A DNA stretch of 64,000 nucleotides from Dyadobacter beijingensis DSM 21582 (GTDB lineage Bacteria; Bacteroidota; Bacteroidia; Cytophagales; Spirosomataceae). Made by a program: the position numbers and the translations under genes. Below, piece after piece: positions 1-9,566 of the stretch (position 1 is the first letter of the stretch; each line of letters opens with the position of its first letter). The notes beneath the pieces are model-generated. The model was not told where the DNA came from. It saw only the letters and a program-made list of their open reading frames with translations, and searched no databases. Location: positions 62,001 to 126,000 of the forward strand of contig NZ_KB907788.1 in the NCBI RefSeq assembly GCF_000382205.1, read 5' to 3'.

Positions 1-798
1 CGAAATGTTGCTGTAACCGCATTCTAGGGCGATCTGCGTAATCGGGAGATCGGACTGGTGCAGTAGTTTGCAGGCGTAGCCGATGCGCACGTCGTTCAGG
101 AATTCCGAAAATGTGCGGTTGGTCAATGCCTTGAAATACCGGCAGAATGCGTGGATTTGCAATCCGGCCACCGACGCGGCGTTTTCCAGGCTGATATCTT
201 CCTTGAAATTCTGATGGATATAGTACATCAGCTTGGGAATCCTTCCATGCGGCTTGATCGAATAGGTGGAGATCGGGTCGGGCGCATTGAGGTAAGTGAG
301 CTCTTCCGGGTCGGACAGGTGTGCGAGGATGCGCAGGAAGGACGATAGCAGATGGATTTCCTTCTGTTCGAGCATTTCCTGCAAAATATCGACTACCTGC
401 TCCTTTTTATTTCCATGAATTTTCAGTCCGCGCTGCGATTCGTTGAAAAAGCCCTGGACTTTTTTGACATCCACCAGCCCGCTCATCTGCTCGCACAACA
501 GCTCGGAATCGATGTAAAGCGCCAGCGAAATAGCTTCCAGCGTCTCCGGATTCCCCGATTCCGACTCACTGTACCAGACGTGCGGGACATTCGGGCCCAC
601 GAACGTCAGATCGCCTTTTTCAAACCTTTCGACCGATTGTCCGATAATGCGCACGCCCGAGCCGGAAACGACATGCACGAGCTGGCATTCCTTGTGAAAG
701 TGGAAATCGGTAGAGAAGGACGAGCGCGCAATTTTCTTCACCACGAACGATTTCCGGGCATGGGCGAGGTCGGACAGTATCGCAAAGTTGGGCTTCAT
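1..798 (-). CDS. AraC family transcriptional regulator (3' end outside window)
   Basis: Open on the minus strand from the ATG at 796-798 through position 1, giving 266 codons with no stop, so the C-terminus lies beyond the window. The N-terminal part reads as a cupin sensor domain (HFHKECQLVHV near residues 33-43, then a GPNVPHVW segment). The C-terminal part is an AraC helix-turn-helix pair: a first helix region around DISLENAASVAGLQ, FCRYFKALTNRTFSEFL, and a second around LPITQIALECGYSN. It is transcribed divergently from the SusC/SusD/glycosidase locus and is the obvious candidate sugar-responsive regulator of it (inference). A TAnnTTTG box sits just upstream of the start. Family assignment is firm; the ligand is unknown. 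Confidence 0.9.
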   Translation of the reverse strand, partial: MKPNFAILSDLAHARKSFVVKKIARSSFSTDFHFHKECQLVHVVSGSGVRIIGQSVERFEKGDLTFVGPNVPHVWYSESESGNPETLEAISLALYIDSELLCEQMSGLVDVKKVQGFFNESQRGLKIHGNKKEQVVDILQEMLEQKEIHLLSSFLRILAHLSDPEELTYLNAPDPISTYSIKPHGRIPKLMYYIHQNFKEDISLENAASVAGLQIHAFCRYFKALTNRTFSEFLNDVRIGYACKLLHQSDLPITQIALECGYSNIS

Positions 799-817
799 GA
801 TAAAGTTATTTGGGTTG

Positions 818-825
818 CAAATATA
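818..825 (-). promoter_or_regulatory. Putative -7 promoter box of the AraC gene
   Basis: The minus strand reads TATATTTG, a full match to the Bacteroidota -7 consensus TAnnTTTG, 19 bases upstream of the AraC start codon. A good -33 TTTG at the usual spacing is not evident, so this is a candidate only. Confidence 0.4.
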
Positions 826-1071
826 GTACTACAAAATATCAACCTAAAATCATTTTTTTGAACTAAATCACTATTTATTTGTCTGAAAGTATGCCACTTC
901 ATCAGGGACCACATGCTCGGTCTATTTGTAAAAAAGTGATTTCCGCCCTCTTTAGTGATCAATTGCCCGTAATGACCATTCCCCTGATGACAGGTAAGCC
1001 GCCCTGCACATTTGGTATTAGTTGTCACCACTGCACAGTTCAACAGTTCCCACTTAAACCTCGGAAAATTT

Positions 1072-4000
1072 ATGGATCAACTTTGCTATCCTGAGTCCCG
1101 GACGACATCAGGCAGTTGCCTTGCCCGGCACCTGCTATTCGTCGTCATTTTACTCATTTGCAGTACCGTTTCCCGGGCGCAGAACCGCCAGGTTTCGGGT
1201 ACCGTTTTCGACAACAACGGAGCCCCGCTCCCCGGTGCCAGCGTGCAGCTCAAAGGCACCACCACCGGTACTATTACCGATAGCGAGGGTAAGTATGCTT
1301 TGCAGGTACAAGCCAACTCTGTACTGGTTTTCAGTTACATAGGGTATATCAAACAGGAAGTGCCCGCCGGTAACCTCGCCACCGTGGACGCTACGCTGAA
1401 AGCCGAGGAATCATCGCTTTCCGAGGTGGTGGTGGTCGGGTACGGAACGCGCACCAAGGCCAATTTGTCGGGGTCGGTCACGACGGTGTCCGGGAAGGAG
1501 CTCACCGAGCGGCCGGTACCCAATGTGCAGAACCTGCTGCAAGGCCGGGTATCGGGGCTGGACGTGATCCAGTCGACCGGCGAGCCGGGGCGCGATGATG
1601 CCGCGTACCAGCTACGGGGATTCGGTTCTTTCGGCGCGTCGAATGCGCCCCTGATCCTCGTAGACGGCATTATCGCGTCGATCAAGAACCTCTCACCGCA
1701 GGATATCGAGAGCGTTACCGTGCTGAAAGATGCCGCGTCCGCGTCCATTTACGGCGCGCGGGCTGCGAACGGTGTGATCCTGATCACGACCAAGAAAGGG
1801 AAAGCGGGCTCTTCGGAGATCGAATATGCGGGCAGCTATGGCCTCAGCGAAGCCACCCGCACCCCGGAGCTGATCACCAACTCGGTGCAGTATATGGAAA
1901 TGTACAATTCCGCACGGGCCAGGAGCGGTCAGGCGCCGATTTACACCCAGGCGCAAATTGACCTGTACCGCAATAACCCGAACAGTAACCAGTACCCCAA
2001 TTTCAACTGGCTGGATTATGTGCTCGATAAAGGCCCGATCCAGAACCACCACCTGGGTTTCAGCGGCGGTAATGAAAAGACGCTTTACAATGTTTCCTTC
2101 AACTACCTCGACCAGGAGAGTATTACCAAAGGCTATTTGTACAAACGCTACAACGGGCTGGTCGACTTCTCGACGCAGGTGCACAAGCGCGTACGTGTGG
2201 GTACAAACATGAACCTGTCGTACCAGAATGCGAAAGCGCCCTGGCTCGTCAACGACGACCTGCTGCTGCTCGCCTACGCTTCGGCACCCACATTTATGCC
2301 CTTCCTCCCCGACGGGAGCGGGCGCGTCACCAACCGTGATTTTGTGACCAATGGATCGGGCAACCGGAGCGTGGAGGAAGTGTACGCGACGGGCGGGCAG
2401 TTTACCAAAACCTATAATGTCAATGCGCAGGCCTTCGCCGAAATCGAGATTTTAAAAGGGTTGAAATGGCTTAACAAGGCGGGAATTACATTTTTGAACG
2501 AGCAGTTGAAAAACCGCCAGTTCGGCTCGCCGTCGTTTGCCTACCAGCCCGATGCTTCCGGCAATTACGTGCAGGTGGCGAATGGTAACCCTACATTCTT
2601 CGGTTTGCAGCAGCGGGAAGACCGGAGCATTACGAAAACGTTTTTCAGTACCCTGAACTACACCCGGCAATTCGGTACCAACCATAACCTCGGCTTACTG
2701 GCCGGGTTTGAGCAGCAGAATAACCTTACCGAACGCATTTCCGGCAACCGGTTCGACTTCCCCAACACGAGCATTATGGTGCTGGATGGCAGCGGGCCGA
2801 ACAACCAGGCAACGGGCGGTACGGCCTCGGAATGGGCACTGCGGTCGTATTTCGGGCGGGTTAACTATGATTTCAAAGGTAAATATTTCCTCGAAGGGAA
2901 CATTCGCCGGGATGGTACCTCGCGCGTGAGCTCGCGCTGGGGGACATTCGGGGGCGGCTCCGCGGCATGGCGGATTTCGGAGGAAGGTTTTGTTAAAAAT
3001 TCGCTTTCCTGGATGGATAACCTCAAACTCCGGGCTTCCTATGGTGTGCTGGGCAACCAGGAAATCAACGTCGGTGCCGCCGATAGGCTCAATCTGTCGG
3101 GGAACTATCCCTACCAGGACATTCTCAGCCTGACGTCTTACCCGTTCACCAACTCGCTGAGCTCCGGTGCGCAGCTGACGCGCCTCGTTACCAAGGATTT
3201 GAAATGGGAAAAAACGGCCATGCTCGATTTCGGGCTCGACATCGATATTTACCGCGGCCTTTTCGGCGCGACGATCGACTGGTACCAGCGCAAGACTTCC
3301 GACATTCTCTCCACCCGCGCCGACCTGCCGAACAGCGTAGGGCTGTCCGCGCCGATCGTGAATGCGGGCGGGATGCAGAACACGGGTGTGGAACTGGAGC
3401 TGCGGCACCGGAAGAGCTTCGGGGAGTTTAACTACGGCGTCAACGTGCTTTTTCACCGCTATAAAAACAAGGTTACCAAACTGCTCGCGCCGACATTGGG
3501 TACCATCGAGGTAGGGCAGCCTTACAACAACTTTTTCGTGTACGACTGGATAGGCGTTTTCCAAAGCCAGGAGGAAATCAACAATTCGCCCAAACAGCCT
3601 TCTTCCGGCACCCTGAAGCCGGGCGACCTGAAAATCAGGGACGTGGATGGTAACGGGACCGTCGGGCCGGAAGACCGCATTCGAATCAGCCGTTTTCCGA
3701 AATACAACTACTCGTTCAGCCTGAATGCGGGTTGGAAGGGCTTCAACCTGAATGCATTCTTCCAGGGCGTGCAGGGCGTGAGTACCCAGGTGACGGGCTG
3801 GGGATATGAGCCGTTCCAGCAGGGATCGGCGCCGCCGAAACGGTTCCTGAATGCCTGGTCGCCCACGAACCCGAGCAACACCGTACCGGCGACTTACCTG
3901 ACGGGCTACGCGGGCGTGGCGGGCTATTCGTCCACCTATTTCATTCAGGACGCGTCCTACCTGCGGTTGAAGAACCTGTATTTGTCCTATGCATTCAATG

Positions 4001-4173
4001 AAAAGATGCTCAGCAAGATCCGGTCGAAGGGGCTGACGATCTACGTCTCGGGCGACAACCTCCTTACCTGGACCAAATACGAAGGCAACGACCCGGAGCG
4101 GGCAGGTTCCGGCCGGTTTGCCCAGTTTCCCCAGCTGCGGATCTACACGGCAGGGCTGAGTATCAAGTTCTAA
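1072..4173 (+). CDS. SusC/RagA-type TonB-linked outer membrane transporter
   Basis: A 1033-residue outer membrane transporter that imports oligosaccharides or other large nutrients using TonB energy. After the ATG at 1072 comes a signal peptide (hydrophobic LLFVVILLICSTVS ending in RAQ), a carboxypeptidase-regulatory-like domain (VSGTVFDNNGAPLPGASV), a plug domain with the SusC hallmark LKDAASASIYGARAANGV, and a long beta-barrel ending in an aromatic residue (LSIKF). An in-frame codon at 1012 would add 20 residues that do not look like a signal, so 1072 is preferred. The SusD partner starts 35 bases after the stop and a GH95-like enzyme follows, forming a polysaccharide utilisation locus. No STN domain is present, so sigma/anti-sigma signalling is not expected, unlike the second SusC in this window. 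Confidence 0.95.
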   Translation: MDQLCYPESRTTSGSCLARHLLFVVILLICSTVSRAQNRQVSGTVFDNNGAPLPGASVQLKGTTTGTITDSEGKYALQVQANSVLVFSYIGYIKQEVPAGNLATVDATLKAEESSLSEVVVVGYGTRTKANLSGSVTTVSGKELTERPVPNVQNLLQGRVSGLDVIQSTGEPGRDDAAYQLRGFGSFGASNAPLILVDGIIASIKNLSPQDIESVTVLKDAASASIYGARAANGVILITTKKGKAGSSEIEYAGSYGLSEATRTPELITNSVQYMEMYNSARARSGQAPIYTQAQIDLYRNNPNSNQYPNFNWLDYVLDKGPIQNHHLGFSGGNEKTLYNVSFNYLDQESITKGYLYKRYNGLVDFSTQVHKRVRVGTNMNLSYQNAKAPWLVNDDLLLLAYASAPTFMPFLPDGSGRVTNRDFVTNGSGNRSVEEVYATGGQFTKTYNVNAQAFAEIEILKGLKWLNKAGITFLNEQLKNRQFGSPSFAYQPDASGNYVQVANGNPTFFGLQQREDRSITKTFFSTLNYTRQFGTNHNLGLLAGFEQQNNLTERISGNRFDFPNTSIMVLDGSGPNNQATGGTASEWALRSYFGRVNYDFKGKYFLEGNIRRDGTSRVSSRWGTFGGGSAAWRISEEGFVKNSLSWMDNLKLRASYGVLGNQEINVGAADRLNLSGNYPYQDILSLTSYPFTNSLSSGAQLTRLVTKDLKWEKTAMLDFGLDIDIYRGLFGATIDWYQRKTSDILSTRADLPNSVGLSAPIVNAGGMQNTGVELELRHRKSFGEFNYGVNVLFHRYKNKVTKLLAPTLGTIEVGQPYNNFFVYDWIGVFQSQEEINNSPKQPSSGTLKPGDLKIRDVDGNGTVGPEDRIRISRFPKYNYSFSLNAGWKGFNLNAFFQGVQGVSTQVTGWGYEPFQQGSAPPKRFLNAWSPTNPSNTVPATYLTGYAGVAGYSSTYFIQDASYLRLKNLYLSYAFNEKMLSKIRSKGLTIYVSGDNLLTWTKYEGNDPERAGSGRFAQFPQLRIYTAGLSIKF

Positions 4174-4208
4174 GCATTGGTTCAAGACCTATTCAAAACA
4201 TCGACACG

Positions 4209-5738
4209 ATGAATATCAGACATCAATCTATTTTCACCGCCATGCTGGCCGCCCTCGTATTGGGAGGCGCCAGTTCGTGCGACGACAGCTTTCTCGACAA
4301 GGAGCCGCTGCATGCCATCTCGGGCGAAACATTCTGGAAGACCCAGACGGACGTGGATATGGCGCTGGCCGGCGTTTACCGGAGATTGCAAAGTGCTGTT
4401 TTTGGTTATCGCAAGCCCTATCTGGACACTTATTCGGACAATGCGCTGGACCGGCACGGTTACTTCAATTTCAACAATGCGACGATCGGCGTGATTAACC
4501 CGTCCAATGTGAACACGTCGCTGTACAACGAACCTTATGCCGGGATCGCGGCTTGCAATTATTTCCTGGAAAATGTGGGTACGGTGGCGGTCGTACCGCA
4601 GGCGACGAAGGATCTCTATTCGGCGGAAGTGCGGTTCCTGCGGGCGATGTTCTATTTTGAGCTCGTGCAATTCTTTGGGGATGTGGTGCTGTACAAAACC
4701 GCGCCCAAAACGGCAGAGGATGCCAAAATCGCGAAAAGTCCGAAGGCCGATGTGCTGGCGTTTGTGATCGAGGACCTGGACGATGCCATTGCGAAGCTGC
4801 CCGCCACCGCGTACACGGGGCGCGCCGTGAAGGCGAGCGCGCAGATGCTGAAGGCGAGGGTGAGGCTTTACCAGCAAAACTGGGCCGACGCCATCGCACT
4901 GACCAGCGCGATCATGGCCACCAATACCTATTCGATTTTTCAGGGAGGTTATGCCAATCTGTTCCTCCAACCGACGCAGCAGGGGAACCCGGAAATAATC
5001 TTTTCCACCAAATACCTGGCACCGAACAATCCGCAGGGCGGCGAGGGAATGCTCGTCGAAATCGGTTGGTATGGCGGCATTCAGCCGTACAAGGGCCTGG
5101 TCGACGAGTATGAAATGACGAACGGAAAGATGATCACCGACCCGGCATCGGGCTACGATGCGAATAATCCGTACTTGAAGCGCGACCCGCGGCTGAAAAT
5201 GACCGTCCTCGTGCCCGGCGACCCGTACATCAACCCGGATGGCTCCACGTTCGCCACCACCGATCCCATTCTGACGGGCTTTGTGCAAAAGAAATACATG
5301 GATATTTCCAAGCTGCCCTGGGACCGTTCGAAAATCACCGTCACGGATATGAATGTCGTGCACATGCGCTATGCGGAGGTGCTGCTGGCTTATGCGGAGG
5401 CCAAAAACGAAGCATCCGGCCCGGACGCGACAATCTACGACGCCCTGAACAAGATCCGTTCGAGAACCGGCGTAAACCTGCCGGCGGTGGAGCAGACCTT
5501 GTACAATACGAAGGAAAAACTCCGCGACTTCATCCGTCACGAGCGGCGCGTAGAGCTGGCGATGGAGGGCCACCGCTATTTCGATCTGAAACGGTGGGGA
5601 ATTATGGCTGAAAAACTTGCATTGGTGAAAAATCCGGCGGGCGTAACCTTGTCATTCGGAGAAAAAAACAATGTGCTGCCGTTCCCGCAAGCCGAAATCG
5701 ACCGGAACAAAAGCCTCGTGCAGAATACCGGTTATTAG
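4209..5738 (+). CDS. SusD/RagB-type glycan-binding lipoprotein
   Basis: A 509-residue surface lipoprotein that pairs with the upstream SusC as the lid over the barrel and captures glycan. A lipoprotein signal ends at Cys24 (LVLGGASSC) followed by DD, an acidic start compatible with surface export of Bacteroidota lipoproteins. The N-terminal SusD-like helices (FLDKEPLHAISGETFWKT) and the C-terminal SusD signature (RHERRVELAMEGHRYFDLKRW) are both intact, and length is normal for the family. Co-transcribed with SusC (35-base gap) and the downstream glycosidase (29-base gap). Confidence 0.95.
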   Translation: MNIRHQSIFTAMLAALVLGGASSCDDSFLDKEPLHAISGETFWKTQTDVDMALAGVYRRLQSAVFGYRKPYLDTYSDNALDRHGYFNFNNATIGVINPSNVNTSLYNEPYAGIAACNYFLENVGTVAVVPQATKDLYSAEVRFLRAMFYFELVQFFGDVVLYKTAPKTAEDAKIAKSPKADVLAFVIEDLDDAIAKLPATAYTGRAVKASAQMLKARVRLYQQNWADAIALTSAIMATNTYSIFQGGYANLFLQPTQQGNPEIIFSTKYLAPNNPQGGEGMLVEIGWYGGIQPYKGLVDEYEMTNGKMITDPASGYDANNPYLKRDPRLKMTVLVPGDPYINPDGSTFATTDPILTGFVQKKYMDISKLPWDRSKITVTDMNVVHMRYAEVLLAYAEAKNEASGPDATIYDALNKIRSRTGVNLPAVEQTLYNTKEKLRDFIRHERRVELAMEGHRYFDLKRWGIMAEKLALVKNPAGVTLSFGEKNNVLPFPQAEIDRNKSLVQNTGY

Positions 5739-5767
5739 TTTAAAATACCAATTCCTAAACCCTTTTT

Positions 5768-8083
5768 ATGATTTACCGATTTCTCAGCATTTCGTCTGCC
5801 CGGCTTCGGCACGTGGGTTGTATCTGCCTTATTCCGGCATTGCTGGCTGCCCAGCCGAAGCCGGGGCATAACCTGCATTTTGAAAAACTGGCCAACACAT
5901 GGGATGAAGGTTTGCCGCTCGGCAACGGCATTGTAGGTGCGCTGATCTGGGAAAAAGAGGGGAAACTGCGGTTGTCTCTCGACAGGGCCGATGTTTGGGA
6001 CATGCGGCCGATGGCCGGCCTGCACCGGGCGGAATTCAGCTACAAGTGGGTGCAGGAACAGGTCCGCAAGAAAGATTACAAACCGGTGCAGCAGTACCTC
6101 GATGCGCCCTACGACCGTGAACCGGCGCCTTCCAAGATCCCGGCGGGAGCGCTGGAGTTCCGGATGCCGGACGGTGCACAGGTCAGAAGAGCGGACGTCG
6201 GGCTTGCCGATGCCACGGCGGTGGTGGAGTGGTCGAACGGGATGGTGCTGAAATCGTTCGTGCATGCGACGCGGCCGGTGGGTTGGTTTCGGTTCGAGGG
6301 CGTCACAGGTGATTTTGTGCCGGAAATGATGGCGCCGCAGTACGAGGGGAAAGTCGATCCGGGAGCGAAACCGAACCCGGTAGGCGGGGAAGACCTGGCG
6401 AGACTGGGCTACCAGCAGGGCGTCATCAAACGGGCCGGCAATAGCATCACCTATAACCAGGAAGGCTGGGGCGGGTTCCGGTACGAGGTGGCGGTGCGCT
6501 GGAAAACGGTGGCAAAAGGCGTCGTCGAAGGTGTTTGGAGCATTTCTTCCCACGAGGGAAAGGCCGTGAAGCACCCCGCTGCGGGCGATGTGACGAAGGC
6601 TGCATTAGCGGAAAACTACGCGTCGGCGCATGCCATCCATTCGGCCTGGTGGACCAAATTCTGGGCGAAATCGTCCATCCGCGTTCCCGATCCCGTCATC
6701 GAAAAGCAATGGTACCTCGAACAATACAAATTCGGTTCTGCGGCAAGGCGCGGCGCCCCGCCGATTTCGCTGCAAGCGGTATGGACGGCCGATAATGGTC
6801 GCATTCCACCCTGGAAAGGCGATTTCCACCACGACCTGAACACCCAGCTCAGCTACTGGCCGGCATACAGCGGCAACCACCTCGAAGAAGCACTCGGCTA
6901 CCTCGATCACCTCGACGAAAACAAGAACAATTACCTCCGCTACACCCGCGATTACTTCGGCGTCGACGGCCTGGCCGTTCCTGGTGTGACGACCCTGGAC
7001 GGTACGGAAATGGGTGGCTGGATTCAGTATTCGCTTTCACCGACGGTATCAGGCTGGCTGGCGCACCATTACTACCTGCAATGGCGCTACGGCATGGACA
7101 GACAGTTTTTGAAAGACAGGGCCTATCCCTGGTTCCGGCAGGTGTGCACGTTTTTTGAAAATATCACGATTAAAAATGCCACGGGGCAGCGCCAGCTACC
7201 GATCAGTTCGAGCCCGGAAATTCATAACAACAGCCTGGAAGCGTGGTTCTCCGAGACGACCAATTATGACCTTGCATTGATCCGGTTCGCCTTCGCGGCA
7301 GGCGCTGAGCTGGCGGCGGAAATCGGCGACAGCGTGCAGGCGAAGAAGTGGCGTGCGATCCTCGCAGAATTTCCGGACTATGCCAAAACGGCCACGCACG
7401 AGCTCATGTTCGCACCCGGGCACCCGTACAACGAATCGCACCGGCATTTCTCGAACGTCATGGCCATTCATCCGCTGGGATTGATCAAATGGGAGGACGG
7501 CGAAGAAGCCCGGCAGACGATCCGCAATACCCTGGCACTGCTGGACAAGATCGGCCCCGATTACTGGTGCGGCTATTCCTATTCCTGGCTCGCCAGCCTC
7601 AAAGCGCGCGCCAAAGACGGTGCCGGTGCCCGCGACGCGCTCGGCATTTTCGCCAGCGCATTCTGCCTGCCGAACAGCTTCCACGCCAACGGCGACCAGA
7701 CCAAATCCGGCCTCTCGAAATTCACCTACCGGCCATTCACCCTGGAAGGCAACTTCGCCTTCGCGGCAGGATTGCAGGAAATGCTGCTCCAAAGCTACGC
7801 CGGCCGCATCCAGGTGATGCCCGCCATACCCGCCGACTGGCAGGACGCCGCATTTCATTACCTCCGGGCCGAAGGAGCCGTGCTGGTCAGCGCCGAGAAG
7901 AAAGCCGGGAAGATTGTCCATATTAGTCTCAAAGCCGAAAAAGCGGGAGAAACAGCCATTGAGCTGGATTCGAAAAGCTACAATATTACTTTTTCAAAAG
8001 GCGCGAGGAAGACCAGCGACGATGGCAAGCTGGTGAAATTCAGTTTAGCGGCAGGTGGAGAGGTGGAGTTTAATTTGAAATGA
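5768..8083 (+). CDS. GH95-like glycoside hydrolase of the SusC/SusD locus
   Basis: A 771-residue enzyme with an N-terminal signal region and an (alpha/alpha)6-barrel of the GH95 type. GH95 hallmarks are WDEGLPLGNGIVGALIW near residue 45, a catalytic-barrel segment HHDLNTQLSYWP, the likely general acid Glu484 in SSPEIHNN, and a C-terminal block LEGNFAFAAGLQEMLLQS followed by MPAIPADW. Known GH95 members are alpha-L-fucosidases or alpha-L-galactosidases using an inverting mechanism. Two positions differ from the fucosidase pattern as I recall it: the first Asn of the N-x-N base relay is Asp356, and the Asp of DGNF is Glu660. Substrate may therefore differ from fucose. Last gene of the operon; secretion to the periplasm is expected. 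Confidence 0.8.
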   Translation: MIYRFLSISSARLRHVGCICLIPALLAAQPKPGHNLHFEKLANTWDEGLPLGNGIVGALIWEKEGKLRLSLDRADVWDMRPMAGLHRAEFSYKWVQEQVRKKDYKPVQQYLDAPYDREPAPSKIPAGALEFRMPDGAQVRRADVGLADATAVVEWSNGMVLKSFVHATRPVGWFRFEGVTGDFVPEMMAPQYEGKVDPGAKPNPVGGEDLARLGYQQGVIKRAGNSITYNQEGWGGFRYEVAVRWKTVAKGVVEGVWSISSHEGKAVKHPAAGDVTKAALAENYASAHAIHSAWWTKFWAKSSIRVPDPVIEKQWYLEQYKFGSAARRGAPPISLQAVWTADNGRIPPWKGDFHHDLNTQLSYWPAYSGNHLEEALGYLDHLDENKNNYLRYTRDYFGVDGLAVPGVTTLDGTEMGGWIQYSLSPTVSGWLAHHYYLQWRYGMDRQFLKDRAYPWFRQVCTFFENITIKNATGQRQLPISSSPEIHNNSLEAWFSETTNYDLALIRFAFAAGAELAAEIGDSVQAKKWRAILAEFPDYAKTATHELMFAPGHPYNESHRHFSNVMAIHPLGLIKWEDGEEARQTIRNTLALLDKIGPDYWCGYSYSWLASLKARAKDGAGARDALGIFASAFCLPNSFHANGDQTKSGLSKFTYRPFTLEGNFAFAAGLQEMLLQSYAGRIQVMPAIPADWQDAAFHYLRAEGAVLVSAEKKAGKIVHISLKAEKAGETAIELDSKSYNITFSKGARKTSDDGKLVKFSLAAGGEVEFNLK

Positions 8084-8187
8084 GGAAAGGCGCTCGGCAT
8101 GAACCATTGGCTCAATGATTTTGCTTATAGGGTAACCGGCCGCCGGTGGATTCTGACGGACGCCTATTTCAACTTTTTGCTTAAAAA

Positions 8188-8775
8188 ATGGCCGAAAAAA
8201 ACGAGATCATTGCCGACTATCTGAGAAAGTTCGCGGGGCTTACCGATAAGGATATTGCTGAAAGTCAGCCGTTCTGGAAGCCGCGGAAGATAAAAAAGGG
8301 TGATTTTTTCAATATGCAGCGCATGGTTTGCAATGACCTCGGGCTGGTGATCAGGGGGATTTTCAGGATCTACTACCGCGACCCGGAGACGGAGCGGGAC
8401 AAGAACCTCTTCTTTTTCTCGGAAAATCAATTTGTCGTCTCGTTCAGGAGCTTCATTTCACGCAATCCGTGCTGGTATTTTATCGAGGCGATGGAGGATT
8501 CCGAAATCGTTTTTATTTCATACAAAGACCTGAACGGCCTTTACGAAACCAATCCGAACTGGGGCAAATTCGGGCGGCTGCTGGCGGAGCTTTTCTTCTC
8601 CTATGCGCAGACGCGGGCGGAAGAATTCATGTTTTTCTCCAATGAAGAGCGCTATTTGCGGCTGCTGGAAGAACATCCCAACATTGTGGAGCGCATTCCG
8701 GCCTACCATATTTCATCCTACCTGGGCATTACCAACCCTTCGCTGAGCAGGATCAGGAAGCGGGTTAACAAATAG
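8188..8775 (+). CDS. Crp/Fnr family transcriptional regulator
   Basis: 195 residues. The first two thirds form a cyclic-nucleotide-binding-like beta-barrel (IKKGDFFNMQ, LGLVIRGIFRIYY, FFFSENQFVVSF). The C-terminus is a winged helix ending IPAYHISSYLGITNPSLSRIRKRV. The arrangement matches the large Bacteroidota group of Crp/Fnr-like regulators that often lack cAMP-binding residues, so the effector is unknown. The gene stands alone, 104 bases after the glycosidase, and its stop codon lies inside the shared hairpin with the convergent DUF308 gene. Confidence 0.88.
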   Translation: MAEKNEIIADYLRKFAGLTDKDIAESQPFWKPRKIKKGDFFNMQRMVCNDLGLVIRGIFRIYYRDPETERDKNLFFFSENQFVVSFRSFISRNPCWYFIEAMEDSEIVFISYKDLNGLYETNPNWGKFGRLLAELFFSYAQTRAEEFMFFSNEERYLRLLEEHPNIVERIPAYHISSYLGITNPSLSRIRKRVNK

Positions 8776-8810
8776 CGGCGGTGAACCGGCGTAATGAGGT
8801 TAGCCGCCGC
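8775..8810. terminator. Bidirectional hairpin between convergent genes
   Basis: GCGGCGG (8775-8781) pairs with CCGCCGC (8804-8810), and inside it AACC (8784-8787) pairs with GGTT (8798-8801). The hairpin fills the whole gap between the convergent Crp/Fnr and DUF308 stops, and can serve both strands. Confidence 0.6.
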
Positions 8811-8816
8811 ATGAAT

Positions 8817-9404
8817 TTACTCCAATGTGCCTTGATTGGCCGTTTTCGACAAGCGGAAGGCGGAAAGCAGGTAATAAAACGCCCCGAAAGCCGCGTAACC
8901 CGCCAGGCTGCTGATCCCCATCGTCGGGTCATGTGCGAGCAGGATGAATGAACTCCCGCCGATAACCGACTGGCCACCGCTGATGATCATCGGCCACTGA
9001 CCGCCGAGCAACCTGCGACGGCGCACACCCAGAACGAGCTGGATCAGGCCAGTGAGAATGGCCCAGATGCCGAAAACGATCAGCGTTTCGGGAATCCCTT
9101 TCTGCAATGCAATGCCCACGGCGATGGTCGTGATCACGCTGATCACCGCATTCACATACTGCGGTATTTTCGATGCAGCGTGGCGGTGGGCACGGATATC
9201 GAGAATAGTACCTACCACATCCCAGGCGGGATAGATGACGAGCAAAATCGTAGCTATGCCCACCAACTGCCGGGCAAACAACGTGATCAGGATTACCCAG
9301 CATATTGAAAATGCTGCGCGGATCAAATAGAGGCTGCGTAACGAACGGGCGGTACTGACAGCCGGGGCGTCGATAGCCGTTCGGGAAAAGGATGGAGCTG
9401 ACAT
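8817..9404 (-). CDS. DUF308/HdeD-family membrane protein
   Basis: 195 residues from the ATG at 9402-9404. A longer in-frame start at 9521 would add 39 polar residues with no membrane character. The protein is a bundle of hydrophobic segments (ISVITTIAVGIALQKG, ETLIVFGIWAILTGLIQLVLG, SSFILLAHDP, AAFGAFYYLLSAF), the layout of the short integral membrane proteins grouped as DUF308 and related to HdeD acid-stress proteins. Function in this organism is unknown. Monocistronic and convergent with the Crp/Fnr gene. Confidence 0.75.
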   Translation of the reverse strand: MSAPSFSRTAIDAPAVSTARSLRSLYLIRAAFSICWVILITLFARQLVGIATILLVIYPAWDVVGTILDIRAHRHAASKIPQYVNAVISVITTIAVGIALQKGIPETLIVFGIWAILTGLIQLVLGVRRRRLLGGQWPMIISGGQSVIGGSSFILLAHDPTMGISSLAGYAAFGAFYYLLSAFRLSKTANQGTLE

Positions 9405-9566
9405 GATTTGAAGTTTTAGTTGGTTTTGTCGCTCCAAAATTGTGCGGTCGCGCCGCGGGATTTTTTCACCTAAGTGAAAATCGGGAAAAATAATGTGAAA
9501 GGCCCGGCACAAATATGTCAAAACGCATTGCTCGCGAACTGAATGCCGAAATGTTGACGGCCCGAG

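Noticed and set aside
2695-5573. Long minus-strand open frames opposite the first SusC and SusD genes (496 and 463 codons).
   Set aside because: They mirror the codon structure of the real genes, have arginine/histidine-rich low-quality sequence, no domains and no signal, and are typical of antisense frames in GC-rich coding DNA.
8135-8147. ACCGGCCGCCGGT dyad upstream of the Crp/Fnr gene.
   Set aside because: Only five-base arms in GC-rich sequence; expected by chance and not backed by a second copy.
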